Shown: one piece after another, positions 1 to 8,025 of the stretch
Position numbering within the stretch: the first letter of the stretch is position 1
Layout of the letters: every line of letters starts with the position of its first letter
From: a virus
Virus record (IMG/VR): IMGVR_UViG_3300017773_000074
Span: 1 to 32,033 of that record
DNA length: 32,033 nucleotides
Strand: one strand, 5' to 3'
Notes under the pieces: model-generated
Database searches by the model: none
What the model was told of the DNA's origin: nothing
The model's input: the letters and a program-made list of their open reading frames with translations, nothing else
Translations under genes and position numbers: made by a program

Positions 1-84
1 ACTCGACGTTCGCCTAGCGATAGAGTTATCAAAAACTAATTTCTTATGCCTTTTTGTTACAAGTGGATAAAGTAACGTATTGTG

Positions 85-90
85 TATAAT
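85..90 (+). promoter_or_regulatory. Candidate -10 box upstream of the terminase genes
   Basis: A perfect TATAAT lies 22 bases before the terS start codon. No good -35 hexamer is found 16-18 bases upstream. A short dyad, GTTAC (56-60) with GTAAC (72-76), lies just upstream and could be a protein-binding site. This could start the rightward packaging/head transcript, but the -10 match alone is weak support. Confidence 0.35.
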
Positions 91-112
91 ACAAAAAACG
101 ATAGGAGTGCTT

Positions 113-538
113 ATGCCCAGTACAGGTGGCGTCAAGATAGGGTCTTCTTACGACGAGGCTCGTACTAGGAAGGTTAATGCAGAGGCTGAGATAGCAGAAC
201 TTGAGCTGCAGAAGATTCACGGTACATTAGTAATTGCTGAAGATGTGGTTTCTGCATGGAATGACGTTCTTGGGGCTTTTAAAGCCAAGCTTTTAGCTAT
301 ACCTGCAAAAGGCGCACCAGTGCTTTCTACTGAAACGCAAACGAGTACATGTCAGTCCATTTTGGAAGATTTAATACACGAAGCTCTTGAGGAGTTGTCT
401 AATTATGAACCAGCCGTTGACGCAACAGCTTCGACTGTCACAGCATCTGAGGACGTCGATAACGACACTAAAGCCACCGCCAAAACTAAGCGTAAGCCAA
501 TGGGCAGACCTAGAAAGACGACTGGACTCTCAAAGTAG
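113..538 (+). CDS. Terminase small subunit, Nu1-like C-terminal domain
   Basis: This is the DNA-recognition subunit of the packaging terminase and would recruit the large subunit encoded immediately downstream. The ATG at 113 is preferred over an upstream in-frame TTG at 80 because AGGAG (103-107) sits just before it. The 141-residue product matches in style the second half of lambda gpNu1: a helical segment rich in E, A and K (about residues 15-40), then a VVSAWNDVLGAFKAKLLAIP segment of the kind found in gpNu1. The N-terminal winged helix of gpNu1 is missing. The C-terminus is instead basic and contains GRPRK (131-135), an AT-hook-like core. The last 134 bases overlap the large terminase gene in another frame. 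The assignment rests on motif style and on being next to a clear GpA-type terminase. Confidence 0.75.
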   Translation: MPSTGGVKIGSSYDEARTRKVNAEAEIAELELQKIHGTLVIAEDVVSAWNDVLGAFKAKLLAIPAKGAPVLSTETQTSTCQSILEDLIHEALEELSNYEPAVDATASTVTASEDVDNDTKATAKTKRKPMGRPRKTTGLSK

Positions 539-2246
539 TGCCGAGCCGGGGCGTTGGTACACTTCACGCGCAGAATATCAAAGGGGAATAATGGATGCAT
601 GTAGTGATCCGGGTATACAAGAAGTGGTTGTTATGGCGGGAGCGCAGCTTGGTAAGACAGAAGCGATACTTAACATCATTGGATACCACATTCACCATGA
701 TCCTAGCCCAATCCTTGTACTTCAGCCAACGTTGGATATGGCTCAGACCTTTAGTAAAGATCGAATTGCTACTGGTCTGTTACGTTCGACGCCGTCTTTA
801 CGAAACAAGGTTAAAGATCCGAGAGCGAGAGATTCTGGCAACACAACCCTCCATAAAGTCTTTCCGGGTGGTGCGCTCACGATAGTTGGTGCTAACAGTC
901 CCAGTGGGTTAGCCAGCAGACCGATAAGATTAGTTCTTTGCGATGAGGTTGATAGATATCCCACTTCAGCTGGTACAGAAGGTGATCCTATACAGTTGGC
1001 ACGTAAACGCTCGGCTACTTTTTGGAATCGCAAGATAGTTATGGTTTCTACACCTACCCATTCGGGGGCTAGTCGTATTGAGGAAGCGTACCTAAAGTCT
1101 GATCAAAGGCAGTTTTATGTTCCATGCCGACATTGTGAACATGAACAGACTATGGAGTGGAGAAATGTGCAGTGGAAAGATAGCAATCCTGATACTGCTG
1201 CTTACATGTGTGATCAGTGCGGTACTCTTTGGACTGATTCTGATCGTCGTTGGTCTATTCGGAACGGGCGATGGATAGGTAAAACTGATTTCAACGGTAT
1301 TGCTGGTTTTGCTATATCAGGACTATATTCGCCGTGGACTCCTTTATCTGACGGTGTAAAGGACTTTTACAGTGTAAAAAAGAGTCCCGAGCAACTTCGT
1401 GTCTGGACAAACACATATCTTGGGCAACCATTTGAAGATTCTGGAGAGCAAATTGACGACTTTATGCTTGCAGAGCGTCGTGAATCGATGCCCAACGTGC
1501 CTGATGACGTTGTTTTGCTCACAGCAGGCGTTGACGTGCAGGATAACCGGTTAGAAATCTCAATTATTGGCTTTGGTAGGGACGATGAGTCGTATGTAAT
1601 CGACCACATTACTCTTTATGGCGATCCAAGCACTCCGCAACTGTGGACTAACCTTGATTCGATACTGAATAAGCAATTCGAAACCGAAAGTGGGCGTCAA
1701 ATAGCTATTCGAGGCAGCTGCGTCGATTCGGGCGGTCATTTTACCAATTCTGTGTATGCGTACTGCAAAAAGAACCAGGGGAGACGAATTTTTGCGATAA
1801 AAGGTATTGGAGGAGAGGGAAAACCACTGGTCGGACGCCCATCGAAGAACAATATTGCTAAATGTCCGCTGTTTCCAATTGGTGTAAGCACTGCTAAAGA
1901 CTTGGTTTTTGCCAGAATGAAGATATCAGAGCCTGGTGCTGGGTATATGCACTTTTCAGATGTATTAAATGAAGAATATTTCCGACAATTGACTGCAGAA
2001 AAGGTTATGACTCGATTCCATAAGGGCTTCAAACGACGTGTTTACGAGAAAATCAGGCCCCGGAATGAAGCTTTAGATTGTATGGTATATGCGATCGCTG
2101 CCTATGGTATACTCGGAGTGGATGTCAACAGTTTTGCAGATCGAGCGACAGTTAAGGAAGAAAAGTCGGTGGACGAACCTCAACAGCCTGCAAAGAATAA
2201 TTTCATTCCGCGTACTGGTCGTGGATTTACTAATTCGTGGCGATAG
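405..2246 (+). CDS. Terminase large subunit, lambda GpA type
   Basis: This is the ATPase-nuclease motor that cuts phage DNA and pumps it into the prohead through the portal. In the 613-residue product the Walker A-like AGAQLGKT is at residues 78-85 and Walker B LVLCDE ends near 181. A Cys4 zinc-ribbon-like pair (CRHC 241-244, CDQC 269-272) follows. The nuclease acidic residues are seen in GVDVQDN (near 377) and CVDSGG (near 441), and the GpA hallmark RNEALDC is near the C-terminus. The frame stays open upstream to a TTG at 387, but ATG 405 has GAGGAG at 389-394 with a 10-base spacing. The GpA-like SQWAD segment is encoded inside the overlap with the small subunit gene, so the overlap is real coding sequence in both frames. 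Confidence 0.95.
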   Translation: MNQPLTQQLRLSQHLRTSITTLKPPPKLSVSQWADLERRLDSQSSAEPGRWYTSRAEYQRGIMDACSDPGIQEVVVMAGAQLGKTEAILNIIGYHIHHDPSPILVLQPTLDMAQTFSKDRIATGLLRSTPSLRNKVKDPRARDSGNTTLHKVFPGGALTIVGANSPSGLASRPIRLVLCDEVDRYPTSAGTEGDPIQLARKRSATFWNRKIVMVSTPTHSGASRIEEAYLKSDQRQFYVPCRHCEHEQTMEWRNVQWKDSNPDTAAYMCDQCGTLWTDSDRRWSIRNGRWIGKTDFNGIAGFAISGLYSPWTPLSDGVKDFYSVKKSPEQLRVWTNTYLGQPFEDSGEQIDDFMLAERRESMPNVPDDVVLLTAGVDVQDNRLEISIIGFGRDDESYVIDHITLYGDPSTPQLWTNLDSILNKQFETESGRQIAIRGSCVDSGGHFTNSVYAYCKKNQGRRIFAIKGIGGEGKPLVGRPSKNNIAKCPLFPIGVSTAKDLVFARMKISEPGAGYMHFSDVLNEEYFRQLTAEKVMTRFHKGFKRRVYEKIRPRNEALDCMVYAIAAYGILGVDVNSFADRATVKEEKSVDEPQQPAKNNFIPRTGRGFTNSWR

Positions 2247-2249
2247 ATT

Positions 2250-2834
2250 ATGGCGAATAAGTTCAACGTAGCCGAAGCTTTAGATTCAGAGCCTACTAAT
2301 CTTGTTATTGGTGACTTTCTTCAATGGAAGCGCTCTGATTTAGTGAATGACTACCCTACAGCAGAGTATTCTGCTGAATATGTAGCTCGAATCGACGCTG
2401 GTGGGTCTTCAGAGATCAAGATAGCTGGCACCGAAGCAAGCAGTTACTATCTTTTCACTGTATCAAGTACCGAAAGCGACTCATTTGACGCAGGCATGTA
2501 CAACTGGCAGCTAGAAATCACTCAAACTAGTAGTGGTAATAGAGTTGTTGTAGATCGTGGTCACTTTCAGGTTTTGGTGGATTTAGACGCTAATTCTGCT
2601 GACCCGAGAAGTCATGCGGAAGTTATGGTTGCCAAAATCGAATCGTTGCTGCAAGGCAAGGCCGACTCTGATGTCTCTAACTACTCAATTGGCAATAGAT
2701 CACTGACTAAGCTTAGTTTTGAAGAGCTGATGAATGCGCGTGAGTATTATCAGCGTGAAGTTGTCCGTCACATGAATGAAGAGAGGGTTCGACACGGTAA
2801 GACCGGCTCTTCTACAGTAAGGGTGAGGTTTTAA
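2250..2834 (+). CDS. Putative head-tail joining protein with gpW-like C-terminus
   Basis: The gene lies exactly where lambda gpW lies, between large terminase and portal. The 194-residue product has two parts. Residues about 20-115 are beta-rich and Ig-like, with alternating hydrophobic/polar strands. The C-terminal part (about 125-180) has a helix containing KIESLLQGKA, then a short NYSIGNRSLTKLS strand and a helix containing EELMNAREYYQREV, the pattern of the gpW fold that plugs the connector below the portal. The gene ends with TAA directly abutting the portal ATG. The gpW assignment comes from position and pattern. The N-terminal extension is not in lambda gpW and may face the capsid interior or the tail. 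The ribosome binding site is weak, suggesting coupling to the terminase gene. Confidence 0.6.
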   Translation: MANKFNVAEALDSEPTNLVIGDFLQWKRSDLVNDYPTAEYSAEYVARIDAGGSSEIKIAGTEASSYYLFTVSSTESDSFDAGMYNWQLEITQTSSGNRVVVDRGHFQVLVDLDANSADPRSHAEVMVAKIESLLQGKADSDVSNYSIGNRSLTKLSFEELMNAREYYQREVVRHMNEERVRHGKTGSSTVRVRF

Positions 2835-4325
2835 ATGGCGCTTTTTGACTTTCTACGCCCAAAGAAGCAAAGCCCAATGCTCAATAAGCGAGAATTTTCC
2901 GGTGCAAATGTCAGTCGGCTGTTTCACGACTTTAAAGACTCTAATCGCAGTGCTGACAGTGAGCTTCAGCCTGTTATACGTCGACTTCGTAATAGATCAA
3001 GAGATTTAGCTCGGAATAATGAATATGTGAAGCGATATTTGCATTTGCTTAAGACAAATGTGGTCGGCGATCGTGGATTTACTCTTCAAGTAAAGGCTAC
3101 CGGTGCTAGTGGACAATTGGACGAAACCGGTAATCAGGCGATTGAAACTGCATTTAAAGCCTGGGGCAAGGTTGGCCGATGCACTGTAGACGGAAAGCTT
3201 TCTTGGATTGATGCACAAAAAATGGCTATAGAGGGCCTAGCTCGTGATGGCGAGGTATTTATAGTAAAGCATCGTAATGGTTCTTTTCGTGACTCATTTG
3301 CTATTGAATTTATTGAGCCTGATAGAGTAGATGAGCAGTTAAGTCGACGTGAACCAAACGGTAATGAAATACGCATGGGTGTGGAATTCGATGAGTTCCG
3401 TCGTGCTGTCGCTTATCACATGCTCTCATATCATCCCGGCGACTATGATTATACGAGCGCAAGCAAAAGTACAAAGCACGTTCGTATTCCTGCGGATAGA
3501 GTTATTCACTTGTTCATGCCGATACGAGCCGGGCAGACGCGAGGCGAGCCTTGGACAGCAGGTGCATTATCAGCAATAAAGCAGTTATCTGGATATAGAG
3601 AGGCTGCAGTAGTCAACGCTAGAGTTGGCGCATCGAAGATGGGCTTTTTTACTTCTCCTGCGGGTGATGGATTCGCTGCTGACGCTATGGATCAAGAAGT
3701 CCCAATAATGGACGCGGAACCGGGGACATTTCATCAGCTCCCAACGGGTGTTTCTTTTACTAGCTTTGATCCACAGTTTCCAACCAGTGACTTTGACTCA
3801 TTCCACAAGTCTGTGCTTAAAGGGATAGCTAGTGGTCTAGGTGTTTCTTATACCTCATTGTCTAACGATCTAGAAGCTACATCCTATAGCTCTATACGAC
3901 AGGGTGCTTTAGAAGAGAGAGACTTCTATCGTCAAATACAACAGTTTCTAATGGAGCATTTTGTACGACCTATATATGAATCTTGGTTAGAAGCTGCAAT
4001 GGAGTTGAACTCGTTTGATCTACCTTTGCGTCAGCTAGATAGATTTTCAGATGCTTCGGAGTTTCGTGGAAAGGCTTGGTCATGGGTTGATCCACAGAAA
4101 GAAATGAATGCAGCAATTTTAGGTTTAAAGAATGGAATTCTTTCATTGCAGGATGTTGCTTCTCAGTATGGAAAAGACGTTGAGGAGCTTTTGGCGCAAA
4201 TTAAGCGTGACAAGATTCTTATGCAACAGTTTGACGTTGAATACGCGTTAGAGCCATATTGCGCTAGTCAGGTGAGTATTGAGCCAAACATCATAGGAGG
4301 CGATGATGGCGAAGTACAAGGGTAA
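2835..4325 (+). CDS. Portal protein, lambda gpB family
   Basis: This would be the dodecameric portal that forms the DNA channel at one capsid vertex and docks the terminase. The 496-residue protein has the family's features: a basic N-terminal segment, NNEYVKRYLHLLKTNVVGDRG early on (each residue stretch typical of portals that follow GpA terminases), then GLARDGEVFIVK, FIEPDRVDE, and IHLFMPIRAGQTRGEPW, followed by a C-terminal helical region with LEATSYSSIRQG and WSWVDPQKEMNA. It begins directly after the TAA of the gpW-like gene, and its last 23 bases overlap the start region of the protease-capsid ORF. Family length is usually about 500 residues, so this is full length. No separate gpC is needed because the protease is carried by the next ORF. 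Confidence 0.93.
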   Translation: MALFDFLRPKKQSPMLNKREFSGANVSRLFHDFKDSNRSADSELQPVIRRLRNRSRDLARNNEYVKRYLHLLKTNVVGDRGFTLQVKATGASGQLDETGNQAIETAFKAWGKVGRCTVDGKLSWIDAQKMAIEGLARDGEVFIVKHRNGSFRDSFAIEFIEPDRVDEQLSRREPNGNEIRMGVEFDEFRRAVAYHMLSYHPGDYDYTSASKSTKHVRIPADRVIHLFMPIRAGQTRGEPWTAGALSAIKQLSGYREAAVVNARVGASKMGFFTSPAGDGFAADAMDQEVPIMDAEPGTFHQLPTGVSFTSFDPQFPTSDFDSFHKSVLKGIASGLGVSYTSLSNDLEATSYSSIRQGALEERDFYRQIQQFLMEHFVRPIYESWLEAAMELNSFDLPLRQLDRFSDASEFRGKAWSWVDPQKEMNAAILGLKNGILSLQDVASQYGKDVEELLAQIKRDKILMQQFDVEYALEPYCASQVSIEPNIIGGDDGEVQG

Positions 4326-6963
4326 AGACATAAATACTAAACCAACCGATGAGATGAAAGAGGAGGCTAGACGTGGACTTGAGTGGCGTAAAGAATTCGG
4401 GAGAGGTGGCACTGAGGTCGGGGTTGCTCGCGCTCGTGATATTAGTAATGGGCGGGAGCTTTCTGTTGATACTGTGCGCCGTATGCACTCTTATTTTGCT
4501 CGACACGAAGTTGATAAGAAAGCTGAAGGATTTCGTCCTGGTGAAAAAGGATACCCGTCAGCGGGCCGAATCGCCTGGGCATTGTGGTCAGGAGACAGCG
4601 GACGAGCCTTCGCCGCCAGAGTCGTCAAGTCAGCCGACGCAGCAGACGAGCGATCAGAAGTAAGTGGTAGCGTAAAGAAGACGCTATCTCAAAAAGCAAA
4701 GGATCATAATGACGAGCATGGTGATACAGCGTCAAAAAAGACAAGCGCGAGAACTCTTGCTGCTGTGTTTAAGCGTGGTGTTGGTGCATACAAGACTAAC
4801 CCACAGTCTGTTAGACCTAGTGTCAACTCACCAGAGCAATGGGCTTACGCTCGTGTAAATAGTTTTTTATATGTTCTTAGAAATGGTAAATTCAGAAGTG
4901 GTAAGCATGATACTGACTTACTTCCTACTGAGCATCCCATGTCTTCTAAGGGACGTGAAGGTAGTGTGAATGAGGAGCGCATTATGGAAGATAACAGAGA
5001 TTTTGAGGATATTGTGGAAGAAGCAATTGATCAGGCTGAGTCTGATAGAGAAATTGCTAAAGACCTTCCAGAAAATGTCGAAGAAGAGACTGGTGAGCGT
5101 CATATTAAGAACGTCACTGAGACTGAAGACGAAATTATTGTTACTTATGGTAAAGCTATTGAGCCTGCTGAAGAGCGTACTGAAGCTAATGGAACTGACG
5201 TTTCTTATCGTGCTATGGGTATGGATAAAGGCCCTATAGACGAGGATGAGCGTCGTGTTCGTATGGCTATTTCTTCAGAGGAGCCAGTAGAACGCTCGTT
5301 TGGAACAGAAGTACTAGAACATAGTGAGGAAGCCGTTGATTTGTCATTCCTCAATAGCGGTCGCGCCCCGCTGCTACTGGATCATGATCCAGAGCGACAA
5401 ATTGGCGTAATTGAATCGGCAGAACTTGATGGCTCGGCCCGGCGACTCCGGGCGACGGTGCGTTTCGGAAGAAACGGGCTTGCCAAAGAGGCTTTCGATG
5501 ATGTCACTGATGGCATTCGTGCCAACATCAGTGTCGGATACGCAATAAAAAAGATGGAAAAGGATACGCGAAGTAGCGACACGTATGTAGCTAAGTCGTG
5601 GAGACCATTAGAAGCTAGTTTGGTGTCTATTCCTGCTGACGTGACAGTTGGCGTTGGGCGTTCAAGCGAACCTTCACGCAAACCCGTAATTAAAACTGAC
5701 TTTAAGGAGATTACCATGTCAGATACAATTGATGTTGCGGCAGAGCGGGATCAGGCCCGCAAAGACGCACAAAAAGACGCAGCCGCTATTATGGAGCTTG
5801 CTGCACGTCATAACCGTCATGACCTCGGTGTCAAGGCGCTTGAAAATGGCAACAATATTGCTGATTTTCGTGGCATTATGCTCGACGAAATTGGCTCTAC
5901 TCGCGCCTTAGAAACTCAAGAGATCGGCTTAAGCAAGCAAGAAGTTAAGAACTTCTCACTTGTTCGTGCTGTACACGCTCTTGCTAACCCAACTGATCGT
6001 GCCGCACAAGAAGCGGCAGCGTTTGAATTTGAGTGTTCACGCGCTGCAGCTAATCAATACGGCAAGACATCTCAAGGCATTATGCTTCCGACAGACGTTC
6101 TGCGTAGCTGGTCGAAGCGTGATAACTTGAATATGGGCGGTGAAAGCGATTTGTCTGCTGAAGATTACCGTGGAGGTGATTTCATCGATGTATTGCGTAA
6201 CGCTTCAAGTGTAATGCAGGCAGGCGCTCGTACTCTGAACGGTCTTTCCGGTGACGTGAAGATTCCTAAGAAAACAGCTTCGGCATCAGCGGGATGGATT
6301 GCTACCGAAGGTGCTGATTCTGCTGAGTCACAAATGACTGTAGGTTCAATTTCGATGTCACCCAAGACGCTGGGTGCCAGAACAGATGTCACTAGACAGC
6401 TTCTTATCCAGAGTTCTATGGATATCGAAAACCTCATGCGTGACGACCTCGCTCAAGCAATGGCACTTGCTATTGACCTTGGCGCGTTGCAAGGATCTGG
6501 TTCATCTGGTCAACCTACTGGTATCAAGAATGTTTCTGGTATCAACACGGTAGACTTCGGTGACACACCGGTTCTAGTACCTTCGTTCGCTAAGTTGATC
6601 GACATGGAAACTGCGGTTGCACAAGACAATGCAAACTTCGGTAACTTGGCTTACATCATGAACGCAACAATGTACGGTGCATTGAAGTCTGTAGAGAAGG
6701 CTTCTAACACTGCACAGTTCGTTGTCGAGCCTGATGGTCGCATTAACGGTCACCGTGCCATCGTGTCTAATCAAGTCACCGCTGGTGATGCTTTCTACGG
6801 AAACTTCAATGACTTGCTCATCGGTTTCTTCGGAGGCTTGGACATCGTAGTAGATCCATATACCAACTCGAACAGCGGCACAGTTCGCGTAGTAGCGTTG
6901 CAGTCTATGGATGTGGCAGTACGTCACGCAGTTAGCTTCTGTCTCGGAAACGACGATCAGTAA
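4306..6963 (+). CDS. Fused prohead protease (S78 type) and HK97-fold major capsid protein
   Basis: One 885-residue reading frame joins four parts. Residues about 13-105 hold a domain with DISNGRELSVDTVRRM, SYFARHEVDKKAEGF and GRIAWALWSGD, recurrent in phage head polyproteins. Residues about 123-215 hold a second domain with ARVNSFLYVLRNGK and DLLPTEHP. An acidic linker follows. About 315-455 is a prohead protease of the HK97 gp4 class with the probable catalytic His in LLLDHD (about 360) and Ser in NISVGY (about 409). The rest, from 5716, is an HK97-fold capsid protein. ATG 4306 is chosen over the adjacent ATG 4303 because AGGAGG ends at 4300. The protease would cleave the scaffold and itself from the capsid part during maturation. 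The exact cleavage site cannot be read from sequence. Confidence 0.9.
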   Translation: MAKYKGKDINTKPTDEMKEEARRGLEWRKEFGRGGTEVGVARARDISNGRELSVDTVRRMHSYFARHEVDKKAEGFRPGEKGYPSAGRIAWALWSGDSGRAFAARVVKSADAADERSEVSGSVKKTLSQKAKDHNDEHGDTASKKTSARTLAAVFKRGVGAYKTNPQSVRPSVNSPEQWAYARVNSFLYVLRNGKFRSGKHDTDLLPTEHPMSSKGREGSVNEERIMEDNRDFEDIVEEAIDQAESDREIAKDLPENVEEETGERHIKNVTETEDEIIVTYGKAIEPAEERTEANGTDVSYRAMGMDKGPIDEDERRVRMAISSEEPVERSFGTEVLEHSEEAVDLSFLNSGRAPLLLDHDPERQIGVIESAELDGSARRLRATVRFGRNGLAKEAFDDVTDGIRANISVGYAIKKMEKDTRSSDTYVAKSWRPLEASLVSIPADVTVGVGRSSEPSRKPVIKTDFKEITMSDTIDVAAERDQARKDAQKDAAAIMELAARHNRHDLGVKALENGNNIADFRGIMLDEIGSTRALETQEIGLSKQEVKNFSLVRAVHALANPTDRAAQEAAAFEFECSRAAANQYGKTSQGIMLPTDVLRSWSKRDNLNMGGESDLSAEDYRGGDFIDVLRNASSVMQAGARTLNGLSGDVKIPKKTASASAGWIATEGADSAESQMTVGSISMSPKTLGARTDVTRQLLIQSSMDIENLMRDDLAQAMALAIDLGALQGSGSSGQPTGIKNVSGINTVDFGDTPVLVPSFAKLIDMETAVAQDNANFGNLAYIMNATMYGALKSVEKASNTAQFVVEPDGRINGHRAIVSNQVTAGDAFYGNFNDLLIGFFGGLDIVVDPYTNSNSGTVRVVALQSMDVAVRHAVSFCLGNDDQ
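5716..6963 (+). CDS. Major capsid protein from an internal in-frame start
   Basis: Within the protease-capsid ORF an ATG at 5716 is preceded by AAGGAGA (5704-5710) at ideal spacing. It sits exactly at the protease/capsid junction, just after the protease domain ends. Translation from here would give a 415-residue protein: an N-terminal charged helical delta-like segment (AERDQARKDAQKDAA), then the HK97-fold body with LRNASSVMQAGARTL, GWIATEGADSAESQMTVG, QPTGIKNVSG and a C-terminal DIVVDPYTNSNSGTVRV stretch typical of the family. Initiation here would supply the large excess of capsid subunits over protease that a shell needs, as in lambda gpC/Nu3. The fold call is firm; use of the internal start is inferred from the ribosome binding site. 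Confidence 0.75.
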   Translation: MSDTIDVAAERDQARKDAQKDAAAIMELAARHNRHDLGVKALENGNNIADFRGIMLDEIGSTRALETQEIGLSKQEVKNFSLVRAVHALANPTDRAAQEAAAFEFECSRAAANQYGKTSQGIMLPTDVLRSWSKRDNLNMGGESDLSAEDYRGGDFIDVLRNASSVMQAGARTLNGLSGDVKIPKKTASASAGWIATEGADSAESQMTVGSISMSPKTLGARTDVTRQLLIQSSMDIENLMRDDLAQAMALAIDLGALQGSGSSGQPTGIKNVSGINTVDFGDTPVLVPSFAKLIDMETAVAQDNANFGNLAYIMNATMYGALKSVEKASNTAQFVVEPDGRINGHRAIVSNQVTAGDAFYGNFNDLLIGFFGGLDIVVDPYTNSNSGTVRVVALQSMDVAVRHAVSFCLGNDDQ

Positions 6964-6975
6964 GTTTAATGATAG

Positions 6976-6996
6976 CCCGCCCTTCGGGGCGGGTTT
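6976..6996 (+). terminator. Hairpin terminator after the capsid gene
   Basis: CCCGCCC (6976-6982) pairs perfectly with GGGCGGG (6987-6993) around a TTCG tetraloop, followed by only TTT. The stem is very stable but the T-run is short, so it may attenuate readthrough into the joining and tail genes, or protect the 3' end of the capsid mRNA, rather than stop transcription fully. No new promoter is evident before the next gene. Confidence 0.7.
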
Positions 6997-7013
6997 ACTC
7001 TAGGAGATAAAGG

Positions 7014-7238
7014 ATGAAATACGAAGTAATTAAAAGTTGTGTTATCCAAGGTCAAAATTATCGAGTAGGTCAGCATGTTCATGTGGACGGGTTCTTAGAG
7101 CAGGAATTGCTTGGAATTGGTCGTATTGCTCCTATCGACGAATCAGAGGTTACTAATCGAGCCGTTGGTGTTGAAGGCTCTGAAGAGAAACCAAAGAAAC
7201 GCACTCGGGCCAAGAAGGCTGCGCCAAAGGCTGAGTAA
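7014..7238 (+). CDS. Small head-module protein with basic tail, possibly FI-like
   Basis: A 74-residue protein between capsid and FII-like genes, the position of lambda FI. Residues 1-50 look like a small beta domain (YRVGQHVHVDGF, LGIGRIAPID). The last 15 residues are Lys/Arg/Ala-rich (KPKKRTRAKKAAPKAE), suggesting an unstructured tail that touches DNA or the capsid interior. AGGAG lies a few bases before the ATG, and the stop overlaps the next start as TAATG. Similar small proteins with an alanine/lysine tail are common after capsid genes in marine phages. No specific function can be assigned from sequence, and similarity to gpFI is positional only. Confidence 0.7.
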   Translation: MKYEVIKSCVIQGQNYRVGQHVHVDGFLEQELLGIGRIAPIDESEVTNRAVGVEGSEEKPKKRTRAKKAAPKAE

Positions 7239-7543
7239 TGGGAATTGAGACTGCTACAGAGCGCGAGGTTCTCCTTGCCGACTTCGGTGAGACGATGAGC
7301 TATACGCCCTCGGGCGGTAGTGCTACTAATATTACGGCTATCTTTGATAATGCGTATCAAGCCGTAGACGCTGGTGGCTCTATCGCTTTTGCAGTCTCTC
7401 AACCCAAAATAATGTGCCGTACAGTAGATGTTAGTAGCGCTCAAGAAGGCGATACAATTGTTTACAAAAACGCAACATACACAATGACCATCGTCATGGA
7501 TGATGGGACTGGCATGTCAGAAATCATGCTTGAGGCCGCATAA
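7238..7543 (+). CDS. Head-tail joining protein, lambda FII-like
   Basis: The 101-residue product shares the layout of lambda gpFII: ITAIFDNAYQAVD in the first half, then a strand with PKIMCRTVDV, a turn with QEGDTIVYKNATYTM and a final strand pair ending SEIMLEA. In lambda this protein forms the ring to which the finished tail binds. The gene starts inside the previous stop (TAATG) and ends with another TAATG into the tail terminator gene, so expression is probably coupled along the three genes. Length is close to gpFII (117 residues). The call rests on pattern and gene order. Confidence 0.7.
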   Translation: MGIETATEREVLLADFGETMSYTPSGGSATNITAIFDNAYQAVDAGGSIAFAVSQPKIMCRTVDVSSAQEGDTIVYKNATYTMTIVMDDGTGMSEIMLEAA

Positions 7544-7980
7544 TGGCCCATATAAGGAAATTGATTAGAGATAACGTAGTGACAAGTCTGACCGGCTTAA
7601 CTACTACAGGATCTAACGTATACGCTAGTAGGGTGTATCCATTAGCTCCTAATAAGTTGCCCGGTTTAGCTATTTTCACTAACAACGAAAACATAAGTTA
7701 TAGAAGTATCAATCCACCAAGAACTCTCATTAGAACTATGACGGTCAACGTGGAAATATATGTAAAAGCAGTTACCACTTTTGATGATGACATTGATGGT
7801 GTGATAGCTGAAGTAGAAGCGGCGCTGTACACTGATATCACTCGTGGTGGTTACGCTGAAGATACAAAGATTACGTCAATAGACGTACAGTTTTCGGGCG
7901 ATGGTGATCAACCGGTAGCGGGCGCTCGATTAGATGTGGAGGTAACTTACCTTGCAACTGAAGGATCGCCGACTAGTTAA
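7543..7980 (+). CDS. Tail terminator protein, gpU-like
   Basis: This 145-residue protein fits the tail terminator class that caps the tail tube and fixes tail length. It starts with a helix (IRKLIRDNVVTSLTGL), then a strand with YASRVYPLAPNKLPGLAIF, a characteristic feature of these proteins, a strand MTVNVEIYVKA, a long helix DDIDGVIAEVEAAL and closing strands ITSIDVQFSGDGDQPVAGARLDVEVTYL (given here only as landmarks, each part of the beta-alpha-beta fold). It sits directly before the tail tube gene, the normal position for gpU. No gpZ gene lies between the FII-like gene and this one, unlike lambda. Confidence 0.75.
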   Translation: MAHIRKLIRDNVVTSLTGLTTTGSNVYASRVYPLAPNKLPGLAIFTNNENISYRSINPPRTLIRTMTVNVEIYVKAVTTFDDDIDGVIAEVEAALYTDITRGGYAEDTKITSIDVQFSGDGDQPVAGARLDVEVTYLATEGSPTS

Positions 7981-7998
7981 GCTTTGTGTGGTAAAATT

Positions 7999-8021
7999 AG
8001 ATTACAAATCTGAGGAGATTT
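7999..8021 (+). promoter_or_regulatory. Mutually exclusive hairpins around the tail tube ribosome binding site
   Basis: Two small perfect inverted repeats share one arm. AGATT (7999-8003) can pair with AATCT (8007-8011), leaving the Shine-Dalgarno GAGGAG (8012-8017) free. Alternatively AAATCT (8006-8011) can pair with AGATTT (8016-8021), placing GAGG in the loop and AG in the stem. The ATG follows at 8026. This could tune translation of the tail tube protein, which is needed in high copy. It is a sequence-level observation only. Confidence 0.35.
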
Positions 8022-8025
8022 AAAA

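Noticed and set aside
743-1033. Minus-strand frames over the terminase and other structural genes
   Set aside because: All lie inside strong plus-strand genes with family matches; none has a ribosome binding site or recognisable motif.
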